DNA of 10,929 bases from Ruminococcus sp. UBA4275 (lineage in GTDB: Bacteria; Bacillota; Clostridia; Oscillospirales; Ruminococcaceae): positions 1-10,929 of the forward strand of contig DGVV01000049.1 in assembly GCA_002395085.1 (NCBI GenBank), given 5' to 3'. The notes below the pieces were generated by a model. That model was not told the DNA's origin. It did no database searches and worked only from the letters and a program-made list of their open reading frames with translations. Shown here piece by piece: positions 1-6,816 of the stretch. A program made the position numbers and the translations under genes. Position 1 is the first letter of the stretch. Each line of letters starts with the position of its first letter.

Positions 1-28
1 AGACACTTTATCTACAGACTGACGGGGG
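1..28. repeat. Left copy of a dispersed 28-base repeat (inverted relative to 10787-10814)
   Basis: The reverse complement of bases 1-28 matches bases 10787-10814 at 25 of 28 positions, including an unbroken 16-base core tgtagataaagtgtct. The match runs to the first base, so the element probably continues left of the window. It lies just beyond the hairpin that follows the PASTA gene. It looks like a small intergenic repeat near gene ends; no transposase or target-site duplication is visible. Confidence 0.6.
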
Positions 29-50
29 ACTCTGCAACGCAAAGTCCCCC
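24..50 (-). terminator. Hairpin after the sigma/PASTA operon, possible terminator
   Basis: Bases 24-31 (gggggact) pair perfectly with 43-50 (agtccccc) around an 11-base loop. The hairpin begins 20 bases after the PASTA gene's stop codon. Read on the minus strand, no run of T follows, so it is not a textbook intrinsic terminator. It may be a weak terminator or a transcript-end stabilising stem. Confidence 0.45.
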
Positions 51-70
51 GCTTACCGGAATATTCAGTT

Positions 71-1309
71 TCAGCCTGCGAGCAAACCCGCCGCTGCAAA
101 TGCCGCATCCACATCTGCGGAAACCGCCTCATACGTGCATTTCCCGAAATCCACACGGTATGTGCCGATCTGCACATCCGCACCGGTATTCTCATTGCGC
201 AGATGCAGAATGACCTCCGCCTGACCGGTGCCCTTGACCGCAATAGATGCCGAGCCGTCCGCTGTCGCCGGATCAACCACAGAACTGACCGCCGTCAGTT
301 CACCGTTTTCATACTGCACGATTGAGAAGCGTCCCGCGGCTTTTTCCGGCAGTGCAAAGGTTATCCGGACTTCCTTTTCCGCTGTATCTTCCGCGTCGTC
401 AGCTTTGCCGGCGGAGACCCGCAGCGTAATGACCGTTCCCGCCGCGACCTCCTCATTCGGCGCAATATCCTGTCCCAGCACCGTGCCGGCTTCCGAATCG
501 TCCGGAACCTCCACCTTCTTGGCGATCAGATCCGCATCTTTCGCCCAAGTCTCTGCATTCTCCCATGTCAGTCCTGTGAGATCCGCGACTTTGACCATAG
601 TCGGTTTCGCGCCCAGGCTCACCGTAAGCTGCACATAAGACCCCGGCTCCAAATCCGTATCGCCGGGCGGATCCTGCGAAATAACCAGACCCTTCTCGAC
701 CTCATTGCTGTATTCCGAGCGCTTGTCAATGAACAGCCCCTCTTGCAAAATCGTATTACTCGCCACATCGAACGTCCATCCGGTCACATCCGGCAAACAA
801 ACCATTTTTACGCCGAGTGAAACGCGGACATGAACCGTATCGCCCGCGCTGACCGGATCGCCCGCCGGAATATCCTGCATAAAGATGCGTTCGGCTTCAT
901 AGTCAGAATATTCGCGGCTGTCAACCATAATATTGAGCTTGTCGCCGCACATCAGAACCGCCTCACTGTAATCCATGCCGATCAGATCAGGCATTGTGGT
1001 CTGATCGCCCTCCGCTCTGGACGCTGCAGCTCGTGTGAATCCGACGTTTACGCCGCGCATCTTTGCAATGCCCGCAAACAGTGCAACATTGCCCAGCAGC
1101 ACCAGTCCCGCGACCGCCGCCGCCACCGCAGGCCGGACAAAAAAGGAATTCTTCTGTGCCTTTGTTTCGTTGTTCATCTTGTTTTCCATGATAAAATGCT
1201 CCTCTCCGGCAGGCTCTGTGTCAACGCCCGATGTATCCGGCAGGGCAGTTTTTTCAATCAGTTCATCCTTGATTTCTCCGATTGCGTCCAGCAGATCCTT
1301 TTCGTTCAT
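71..1309 (-). CDS. Membrane-anchored PASTA-domain protein, probable regulator of the adjacent sigma factor
   Basis: A single-pass membrane protein of about 412 residues. Numbered from the alternative GTG start, it has an N-terminal cytoplasmic part (1-58) opening NEKDLLDAIGEIKDELIE, one membrane segment (about 61-83), three PASTA repeats (about 105-168, 169-234, 239-302) and a beta-rich C-terminal domain (about 313-390). PASTA repeats bind peptidoglycan fragments or beta-lactams in Ser/Thr kinases and penicillin-binding proteins, but no kinase or transpeptidase domain is present here. The start codon overlaps the sigma gene's stop (TGATG), so translation is probably coupled. The ATG at 1309 was chosen; a GTG at 1312 is equally in frame, and both sit below GGAGG. 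Similar N-termini occur in clostridial proteins encoded after ECF sigma genes, so an anti-sigma role is likely but inferred. No zinc-binding HxxxCxxC anti-sigma motif is present. Architecture is certain; function is moderately supported. Confidence 0.9.
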   Translation of the reverse strand: MNEKDLLDAIGEIKDELIEKTALPDTSGVDTEPAGEEHFIMENKMNNETKAQKNSFFVRPAVAAAVAGLVLLGNVALFAGIAKMRGVNVGFTRAAASRAEGDQTTMPDLIGMDYSEAVLMCGDKLNIMVDSREYSDYEAERIFMQDIPAGDPVSAGDTVHVRVSLGVKMVCLPDVTGWTFDVASNTILQEGLFIDKRSEYSNEVEKGLVISQDPPGDTDLEPGSYVQLTVSLGAKPTMVKVADLTGLTWENAETWAKDADLIAKKVEVPDDSEAGTVLGQDIAPNEEVAAGTVITLRVSAGKADDAEDTAEKEVRITFALPEKAAGRFSIVQYENGELTAVSSVVDPATADGSASIAVKGTGQAEVILHLRNENTGADVQIGTYRVDFGKCTYEAVSADVDAAFAAAGLLAG

Positions 1310-1866
1310 CACAACAGTTCCTCCTTCGTCAGAAATTCTGCCAGCTTTTTGCGCGTGCGGCTGAGGATGCTCTTAACCGTATTCTCCGGCACACCAAGCT
1401 CCGCCGCGATCGCTTCCACGGACATCATTGAGAAATACCGCCGCATAAAGATCTTCTGCTGCTTTGCCGGCAGCGCCGTCAGGAAGCGCTCCAGTGCATC
1501 GCGCAGGGCGATTTTATCCAGCACATTTTCCACGTTATCCGCTGCGGAGATGCAGTCCTGCAATTCCTCCAGCACCACCGGCACTTCGCCGCCGCCGCGT
1601 TTGCGGGCGCGGTCATGTGCATAGCGGTTCAGCGCGAGATTGCGCACAGTCTTTGCGAGATATGCACGGAAATACGCCGGTTTTGCAGGCGGTATCGCAT
1701 TCCAGACCTGCATAAGTGTATCGTTGACGCATTCCTCTGCGTCGAGTCTGTCTCCGAGAATATGCCGTGCAATGGTATGCAGCAGCCCGCCGTAGGTACA
1801 GCTCACCTCCGTGAGTGCGCGTTCGCTGCGCCGTTCAAAAAGCTCTATAATGGATTTGTCGTTCAT
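1309..1866 (-). CDS. ECF-type RNA polymerase sigma factor
   Basis: A 185-residue sigma-70 family protein with only regions 2 and 4, the layout of extracytoplasmic-function sigma factors. Region 2 spans about 20-88, with DAEECVNDTLMQVWNAIP and FRAYLAKTVRNLALNRY. Region 4 spans about 125-180, with LPAKQQKIFMRRYFSMMSVEAIAAELGV as its -35-binding helix-turn-helix, followed by ENTVKSILSRTRKKL. It should direct RNA polymerase to a small regulon, probably under control of the PASTA membrane protein whose start overlaps its stop. The start at 1866 was chosen because AAAGGCGGTGATC, almost the full complement of the 16S rRNA tail, lies just upstream. An in-frame ATG at 1902 has a weaker AGAGGA site and would begin almost at the predicted transcript start. 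The family is clear; regulon and signal are unknown. Confidence 0.93.
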   Translation of the reverse strand: MNDKSIIELFERRSERALTEVSCTYGGLLHTIARHILGDRLDAEECVNDTLMQVWNAIPPAKPAYFRAYLAKTVRNLALNRYAHDRARKRGGGEVPVVLEELQDCISAADNVENVLDKIALRDALERFLTALPAKQQKIFMRRYFSMMSVEAIAAELGVPENTVKSILSRTRKKLAEFLTKEELL

Positions 1867-1904
1867 AGGGGTGATCACCGCCTTTCTGCGAGTCGGATGC
1901 ATTC

Positions 1905-1939
1905 GCACCGTCCTCTGTCTATTATAACAGAAACGGTGC
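1905..1939 (-). promoter_or_regulatory. Extended -10 promoter of the sigma operon inside an imperfect palindrome
   Basis: On the minus strand TGT precedes a perfect TATAAT (1926-1921), an extended -10 that needs little -35 sequence; none resembling TTGACA is seen. The -10 lies at the centre of an inverted repeat: gcaccgt (1905-1911) with acggtgc (1933-1939), and ctgt (1915-1918) with acag (1927-1930). Transcription should start near 1914, leaving a leader of about 47 bases. The palindrome could be an operator, but this is not shown. Confidence 0.6.
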
Positions 1940-2094
1940 AGGGCAGGTTGCATCTGCGTGGAAAAATTTTGGAGACGGAACTTTACAGGTAGTCATAGCC
2001 TCATAGTCAAATGAATAACCGGATCGTTTCAATCTAAAGTTTTGGAGCAGCGCCCTGTTCGCCATCATCGCGCAGCGATACCTTTATCGACAAA
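1940..2094. other. Intergenic stretch with no gene seen
   Basis: Together with the flanking promoter and terminator, this fills the 264-base gap between the AI-2E transporter and the sigma gene. No ORF with a ribosome binding site is convincing on either strand. Bases 2082-2094 (ctttatcgacaaa) resemble the core of the repeat at the window ends. Short self-complementary runs such as atcgc/gcgat near 2067-2080 are present, but no known RNA family is recognised. Confidence 0.5.
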
Positions 2095-2124
2095 CAGAGC
2101 GGACAGCACACGCCGTCCGCTCTG
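2095..2124 (-). terminator. Hairpin terminator after the AI-2E transporter gene
   Basis: A perfect 10-base stem, cagagcggac (2095-2104) with gtccgctctg (2115-2124), has a 10-base loop and starts 6 bases after the stop codon at 2131. On the minus strand the stem is followed by TTTGTCG, a weak T tract, so termination may be partial or factor-assisted. Its place and strength still make a terminator the best reading. Confidence 0.7.
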
Positions 2125-2130
2125 CTGCGG

Positions 2131-3474
2131 TTATGATTCATCCTTTGCAGCTTCGCCTTCCTTGGGCTGGTCGATGTCCTCCAGCAGAATCAGATGCTGC
2201 ACATAGGGGCTGTCCACATCATCATCCAGCAGACCCGATTGCTGCACCGGCTCTGTGACACCGAGGGTCGTGCGCAGAAATTCCGGCTCGATTTCGCCGT
2301 CTGCCACACGCTCCACAAGACGTTCTGTCACAAGCTGCCGGATCAGCCCGTAGATGACCGCAAATGCCGGCACACCGATAATCAGTCCGAAAATGCCGAA
2401 CAGTCCGCCTCCCAGCAGACACGCAAACAGTTCCCAGAATGCCGGCAGACCGATCGACTGCCCCACGATTCGCGGATCGAGAATGTTCGCATCAAACTGC
2501 TGAAGCGCCACAATGAAAATCAGAAAATACAGCGCTTTCATCGGGTTTTCCATGAGAATCAGCAGCACACAGGGCAGCGCACCGAAAATCGGCCCAAAAT
2601 ACGGGATTACATTCGTCACACCGATGATCACCGCAATCAAAGTTGCATAGGGCATCTGCATGATCGAGATGCCGATAAAACAGAAAAGCCCGATGATCAC
2701 AGAATCAATCAGCTTGCCCAGCACCGCCGTACCGAATGTGCTGTTTGCAGTGGTCATCTGATTGTCAATCCATGCGGCAGTTTTCGGCTTGCAGACCGCA
2801 TACAGAATCTGCTTGAACTGCCGGATAAACCGCTCCTTGCTCGCCAGCAGATATACCGCGATGATCGTGCCGACCACCACATTATAAATGAAGCCCAGTG
2901 TACCTGCCGCGCCCGAACGCAGCACCGAAAGCAGTTTCTGCGTCAGATCAACCGGATCAATCTGCCCCGCGCCGAGTGCTGTCGCAGAGAAATTCTCGCT
3001 GATGCGGTTTAGGTATTCGCTGATGATATTATCCGCAGAGAGCAGCTTTTCGGCTTCCGCGGTCAATGTTTCGATGTAATCAGGCAAATGTTCAATTGCC
3101 GTCGAGATACCGTCCACGACCTGCGAAGAAGTTGCCGCGACCAGCAGCACGACTGTTCCGATGAACAGCAGCACCGTAATCAGCGCACTGCATCCGCGCG
3201 GAAATGTCGCCAGCCGCGGATGTTTTTGCAGCGGCTTTGCCATGAGCTTATTGAGCCGCTTTTCCATCCAGTTGACTGCCGGATTGAGCAGATAGGCGAT
3301 CACGAAGCCCGCCAGAACCGGTCCGAGCGCTGAGAAGATTTTGCGCAGAAAGGCGAGTACGCTGTCTCCGTAGATCAGCGCAAAGGTCACAACGATGCAT
3401 CCGCTCAACACAAAAAACAGCGTCAGCGGGCGCATCTGTGACAGCACAATCGGTTCTCGCCGCTGTCGTTTCAT
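2131..3474 (-). CDS. AI-2E family (UPF0118) membrane transporter
   Basis: A polytopic membrane protein of 447 residues. Numbered from the alternative GTG at 3483, hydrophobic segments lie at about 20-38, 52-70, 99-117, 195-214, 258-276, 279-312, 317-329 and 349-381. A soluble segment (about 120-190) lies between the third and fourth, the usual AI-2E family plan. Family motifs include GVTNVIPYFGPIFGALP (288-304) and DPRIVGQSIGLP (336-347). The family was named for AI-2 export, but characterised members also include Na+/H+ antiporters and other exporters, so no substrate is assigned. The acidic C-terminal tail (about 395-450) is probably cytoplasmic and is poorly conserved in the family. The ATG at 3474 was chosen because GGAGAGG is well spaced from it and only 2 bases from the GTG at 3483. 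It has its own promoter and a hairpin just after its stop, so it is likely monocistronic, apart from possible read-through from the LRR genes. Confidence 0.92.
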   Translation of the reverse strand: MKRQRREPIVLSQMRPLTLFFVLSGCIVVTFALIYGDSVLAFLRKIFSALGPVLAGFVIAYLLNPAVNWMEKRLNKLMAKPLQKHPRLATFPRGCSALITVLLFIGTVVLLVAATSSQVVDGISTAIEHLPDYIETLTAEAEKLLSADNIISEYLNRISENFSATALGAGQIDPVDLTQKLLSVLRSGAAGTLGFIYNVVVGTIIAVYLLASKERFIRQFKQILYAVCKPKTAAWIDNQMTTANSTFGTAVLGKLIDSVIIGLFCFIGISIMQMPYATLIAVIIGVTNVIPYFGPIFGALPCVLLILMENPMKALYFLIFIVALQQFDANILDPRIVGQSIGLPAFWELFACLLGGGLFGIFGLIIGVPAFAVIYGLIRQLVTERLVERVADGEIEPEFLRTTLGVTEPVQQSGLLDDDVDSPYVQHLILLEDIDQPKEGEAAKDES

Positions 3475-3506
3475 ATTCTCCACATCCTCTCCGTTTACAA
3501 ACGAAA

Positions 3507-3575
3507 CAGGCAGGGAATCTGCCGCGCATCATGCAAGGAGTTGCATTCCTCTGATGTGCAGCCCTTCTCTGCCTG
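3507..3575 (-). promoter_or_regulatory. Long structured leader hairpin of the AI-2E gene
   Basis: Nested inverted repeats fill most of the leader. The outer stem pairs caggcag (3507-3513) with ctgcctg (3569-3575), extended by gaa/ttc after one mismatch. A middle stem pairs gcgcatca (3524-3531) with tgatgtgc (3552-3559) at 7 of 8 positions. An inner stem pairs tgcaa (3532-3536) with ttgca (3541-3545) around a 4-base loop. The predicted transcript begins near 3574, at the foot of the outer stem. GTTTCGTTTG follows, weakly T-rich, so the structure could attenuate, stabilise the RNA or stop read-through from the LRR operon. It matches no riboswitch class I know. Confidence 0.55.
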
Positions 3576-3580
3576 CCCTC

Positions 3581-3609
3581 ATTTTAGCATATTCCGCTCA
3601 GATTGTCAA
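3581..3609 (-). promoter_or_regulatory. Near-consensus sigma-A promoter of the AI-2E gene
   Basis: The minus strand carries a perfect TTGACA (3609-3604), a 17-base spacer and TAAAAT (3586-3581), with TGC just before it as an extended -10. The TGA stop codon of the upstream LRR gene (3608-3606) lies inside the -35 box, so the gene end and the promoter share bases. This is the strongest promoter by consensus in the window. Confidence 0.85.
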
Positions 3610-5294
3610 GACGGGTCATCGTCCTCCGCAGAAAGCCCGTAGCTGCGGTCGTAGATGTCGCCCTCATCCTCTGCATCCTCCTCCAGAATGCTCTTGTAAC
3701 CGCTGGTATCCGCCGTTTTTTCGGGCGCGGAAGCTGCCGGCTGCTGCGCAGTCTGACTGCGGCTGCGCCTGCGCGTGACAATGCCCGCGATGATACTCAG
3801 CAGCGCCAGAACAATCACAACCGCACAGATCACGATGCGCATATCCAGCCCCTGGAGCTTGAAGGTCAGCCCGTTTTCCGCGGCATATTTTTTCGCAGCA
3901 GACTGTGATTTGCCCAGCAGCATAAAATCAGGAATCAGCTCATATTCTGCGGCGTTTTCTGCCGTATCCGAATCAGAACCGGCGGTTTCGCGCTCACGGT
4001 AGCCAAGCGCCTGATTGCCAATATCTGTGACTGAAAGCGGAATATACAGCTCATGCATTTCCTCACAGCCGCAGAATGCCTTGTTGCCGATGGCGCGAAG
4101 CTGCTCCGGCAGCGTCACACCCGTCAGCGATGTGCAGCCGTAACAGGCGTAATCACCAATCGCTGTCACACTCTCCGGCAGTGTCAGCTCCTTCAGCGCC
4201 GAACAATCCGCCAGCAGACTGGTCGGCACGGTATTGATGCCCGCCGGAAAATCGAAACGTTCCAGCTGACAGCATTCTGAGAATGCACCGTCACCAATGG
4301 TCTGGATGCCCGCAGGCAGATGCACCTCTTTCAGATTCAGCGCACCGGAAAACGCATAAGCCCGAATCTCTGTGACCGTATCCGGCACATCATAGGAGGT
4401 GAGGCTGCTGCCTGACGGATACAGCACGACGGTTTCGCGTCTGGCATCCAGCAGAACGCCGTTATCATCGGTGCGGAAGGCAATGCTGCCCTCCTCAACC
4501 TGAATCCGCTCCAGACCCGTGCAGGAAATGAACGCATAATCCTTGATTTCCTTGACCGATGCCGGAAGATTCAGCTCCCGCAGACTACAGCAGTTCACGA
4601 AACAGGAACTGCCGATGGATTGCAGTTTGGTCGGCAGGGTGACATCCGTAAGGGAAATATTGTAGAAGAATGTGCTGTCTCCCAGAATCGTGACCGCAGC
4701 CGGCAGACGGACTTTTTCCAGTCCGATGCAGTAATTGAACACGCTGCTGCCCATATTCTTGACCGTATCCGGCAGAGAAACCTCTCTGAGCTTCATGCAG
4801 CCGTAGAAAACACCGTCTTTGATGTCCGTCAGCGTATCCGGAATGCGCACCGTCTCCAGCGCGATGCACTGGCTGAATGCGCCTTCCTCCAGATCGGTAA
4901 TGCCGTCTGCGAGGGTGACGCTTTTCAGATTGCGGTAGCCGCTGAACGCATATTCTCCGATGGCGTAGACATTCACGCCCCTGACCTCCGCCGGCACATC
5001 GACTGATTCCACATCTGTACCGTCTGTGCCGGTTACGCGCAGACCCAGCGACGTGCGCGCATATCTGAGGTGATCCTCAACGAATTCGTCTTCCGCATCC
5101 TCTGCGGAGTCCGCAGGTGCAGCGGTGGTTTTCGCAGCAGATGCATCTGTTTCTGCGGTTGTAAGGGTTGTTTCAGCGGCAGATGTCGTTTCCGCTGCGG
5201 CAGTTGTATCCGCCGCGGAAACCGGCATTGCCAATACACTCAGGCAGCACAACGCAGTCGTCAGCGCTGCACTTACAGTACAGCGGCGGCTCAT
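3606..5294 (-). CDS. BspA-type leucine-rich-repeat surface protein, C-terminally membrane anchored
   Basis: A secreted, membrane-anchored protein of 562 residues. A signal peptide (1-28, likely cut after PVSA or nearby) is followed by a Thr/Ala/Glu-rich linker (29-70). About twelve LRR_5 (BspA/TpLRR-type) repeats of roughly 23 residues follow (108-430), with the pattern LPxxVxxIGxxAFxxCxxLxxVx. The array is interrupted at about 266-298 by a VEEGS...DDNGVLLD...LYPSGS insert, common in this family. A single membrane helix (486-507) precedes RRRSRS and an acidic cytoplasmic tail with GDIYDRSYG. There is no LPxTG sortase motif. BspA-like LRRs often bind host or microbial surface ligands, but none can be named here. 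Its ATG overlaps the stop of the upstream paralogue by 4 bases (ATGA), below AAAGGAG, so the pair is one coupled operon. Confidence 0.93.
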   Translation of the reverse strand: MSRRCTVSAALTTALCCLSVLAMPVSAADTTAAAETTSAAETTLTTAETDASAAKTTAAPADSAEDAEDEFVEDHLRYARTSLGLRVTGTDGTDVESVDVPAEVRGVNVYAIGEYAFSGYRNLKSVTLADGITDLEEGAFSQCIALETVRIPDTLTDIKDGVFYGCMKLREVSLPDTVKNMGSSVFNYCIGLEKVRLPAAVTILGDSTFFYNISLTDVTLPTKLQSIGSSCFVNCCSLRELNLPASVKEIKDYAFISCTGLERIQVEEGSIAFRTDDNGVLLDARRETVVLYPSGSSLTSYDVPDTVTEIRAYAFSGALNLKEVHLPAGIQTIGDGAFSECCQLERFDFPAGINTVPTSLLADCSALKELTLPESVTAIGDYACYGCTSLTGVTLPEQLRAIGNKAFCGCEEMHELYIPLSVTDIGNQALGYRERETAGSDSDTAENAAEYELIPDFMLLGKSQSAAKKYAAENGLTFKLQGLDMRIVICAVVIVLALLSIIAGIVTRRRSRSQTAQQPAASAPEKTADTSGYKSILEEDAEDEGDIYDRSYGLSAEDDDPS

Positions 5295-6640
5295 TCGTCC
5301 TGCTCCTTTTCATCAGACGAAGCAGCATCGGATGCCGCTTCATCGGGTTCGGATGCATCCGCAGCATCGCTGCTGCCGGATTTCTTCTTCGAGATTCCGC
5401 TGATCACCGCAAATCCTGCCATTCCCGCCAGCGCAACACAGCAGCCGATGATGCCGATGATTCTTCCTGCGCCTTTCTTGCTGCCGGTTTCTTCCGCAGC
5501 AGTGGTCGCGGAAGTCGCCTGCGCCTGCACCTCCAGCTTCACAAACGTAAAACCGCTGCCGTTTTCCTCATCATGCGCATAGGTTTCTGCGGCAGAGCCG
5601 GCATAACCGCGAATCACGAAATCGGGATCCATAACCAGCTCATCCCCGACAATATTCCAGCCGAATGCTGTATAGCCGATGTCCGAAACGGAGCTGGGAA
5701 TCGTGACCTCTTTCAGTTTGGTCGCTGCAAATGCCTGCTCCCCGATTGTGATGCAGCTATCCGGCAGCGTCACGCCGGTCAGACCCGTGCCTGCGAATGC
5801 GCCGCTGCCGATTTCCCGCACATTTGCCGGAATGATAATAGACGTCAGCGCGGTGCAGCTATTAAACGTGAACGGTTCAATGGTCGTCAGGTTATGCGGC
5901 AGATTGATCGTTTCCAGCTTAAAACAGCTTGCAAAGGCAGATGCACCGATATACTCCACGCTCTCAGGCAGCTTGATGCTTTTGAGCGTCGGGCAGTTCG
6001 CAAACGCCACATTGTCAATGCCGGTGACACCCTCCTCAATCTCCAGATCCACAGGCGATTTGCCAAGCGGATAGCGCAGCAGCGTGAGACCGTCTGCGGA
6101 ATACAGCACACCGTCGCGGCTCTCGCAGAAGGTATTGCCCGTTTCCACACGGAATTCCGTCAGCACATCGCAGGCGGCAAAGGCATACGTTCCCAGACCG
6201 GTCACCGTCTTCGGAATCGTGACGGTTTTCAGGTTATGGGCGCTGGCAAAGGCGCGGTCACCCAGCAAGCAGACCGGCAGACCGTCAATCTCCGACGGAA
6301 TGACGACATCCGTATCGCTGCCGATGTACGTTTCAATCTGCACAACCTTCTCATCAGCGTTATCCGAATTGGTCAGCACGGTATAGCGGTAATTGGCACT
6401 GGTGAAAACGCCGTCCTCATCCGGACCTTCCAGCGCAGTCTCACCCTCGCCCGCAGCAGGTGCTGCATCATCATCTGCCGCTTCAGTTTCCGCAGCAGAT
6501 GCAGTCGTTTCGGTGGTTTCTGCGGCAGATGTTGTCTCCGCAGCCGTGGTATCTGCTGCTGCACACGGCAGCGCAGATGCAGAAAACATCAGAAATGCAG
6601 CAAGCAGCGCGGCTGCCGCATGGTATTTGCGGTTTTTCAT
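5291..6640 (-). CDS. BspA-type leucine-rich-repeat surface protein, first of a coupled pair
   Basis: A 449-residue paralogue of the downstream LRR protein. It has a signal peptide (1-28), a Thr/Ala/Glu-rich linker (29-70), a lead-in strand region (about 76-120) and LRR_5 repeats (about 121-330). An insert at 164-196 (VETGNTFCESRDGVLYSADG) resembles the one in its neighbour. A FVIRGYAGSAAETYA cap (341-355), typical of the end of BspA arrays, comes next. A single membrane helix (about 393-416) is followed by KKKSGS and an acidic tail. It likely displays its LRR face outside the membrane; the ligand is unknown. The start at 6640 is supported by AGGGG 9 bases upstream. The two proteins share signal, linker, repeat and anchor order, and the linker DNA is similar (21 of 24 bases), which points to duplication. 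It may act as a partner of its neighbour, but that is inference. Confidence 0.93.
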   Translation of the reverse strand: MKNRKYHAAAALLAAFLMFSASALPCAAADTTAAETTSAAETTETTASAAETEAADDDAAPAAGEGETALEGPDEDGVFTSANYRYTVLTNSDNADEKVVQIETYIGSDTDVVIPSEIDGLPVCLLGDRAFASAHNLKTVTIPKTVTGLGTYAFAACDVLTEFRVETGNTFCESRDGVLYSADGLTLLRYPLGKSPVDLEIEEGVTGIDNVAFANCPTLKSIKLPESVEYIGASAFASCFKLETINLPHNLTTIEPFTFNSCTALTSIIIPANVREIGSGAFAGTGLTGVTLPDSCITIGEQAFAATKLKEVTIPSSVSDIGYTAFGWNIVGDELVMDPDFVIRGYAGSAAETYAHDEENGSGFTFVKLEVQAQATSATTAAEETGSKKGAGRIIGIIGCCVALAGMAGFAVISGISKKKSGSSDAADASEPDEAASDAASSDEKEQDE

Positions 6641-6680
6641 ACAAAAGATCCCCTCTCAGACATTCTCCGGCTTGATACAA

Positions 6681-6701
6681 ACAGCCGTCCTCTGCGGCTG
6701 T
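6681..6701 (-). promoter_or_regulatory. Small hairpin in the LRR operon leader
   Basis: acagccg (6681-6687) and cggctgt (6695-6701) form a perfect 7-base stem with a 7-base loop, about 40 bases upstream of the LRR start codon. On the minus strand the loop reads cagagga, which resembles a ribosome binding site. No T run follows, so it is not a terminator for the LRR operon. A stability or regulatory role is possible but unproved. Confidence 0.4.
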
Positions 6702-6707
6702 AAACCC

Positions 6708-6716
6708 TTTTTAGCA
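6708..6716 (-). promoter_or_regulatory. Candidate extended -10 of the LRR operon
   Basis: The minus strand reads TATGCTAAAAA, matching the TATGCTAAAAT of the AI-2E promoter. TGC directly precedes TAAAAA (6713-6708). No good -35 box is seen 17 bases upstream, so confidence is modest. It lies between the glmS terminator and the LRR start, where a promoter is needed. Confidence 0.4.
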
Positions 6717-6753
6717 TAGCACAGAAATATGAAATCTGGCTTAAAGAATTGTG

Positions 6754-6805
6754 AAAAATAAAGACAGGGCGAAAATGCGGATCTCCTCCCGCGTTTCCGC
6801 CCCGT
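6754..6805 (-). terminator. Strong intrinsic terminator of glmS
   Basis: On the minus strand a long stem forms from 6805-6789 with 6780-6764: ACGGGGCG with CGCCCUGU, AAA with UUU, and GCGG with CCGC, around an 8-base loop. CTTTATTTTT follows directly. It begins 12 bases after the glmS stop, so glmS transcripts should end here and the LRR genes need their own promoter. Confidence 0.85.
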
Positions 6806-6816
6806 TTTCGGCTGTA

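Noticed and set aside
1867..1953. A longer sigma factor start upstream of 1866
   Set aside because: The extension at 1953 precedes the promoter -10, and 1902 would leave almost no leader; the near-perfect Shine-Dalgarno supports 1866.
5168..6703. A 511-codon plus-strand open frame opposite the LRR genes
   Set aside because: It is the antisense shadow of two convincing LRR genes, rich in Arg, His and Cys, with no recognisable domain or ribosome binding site.
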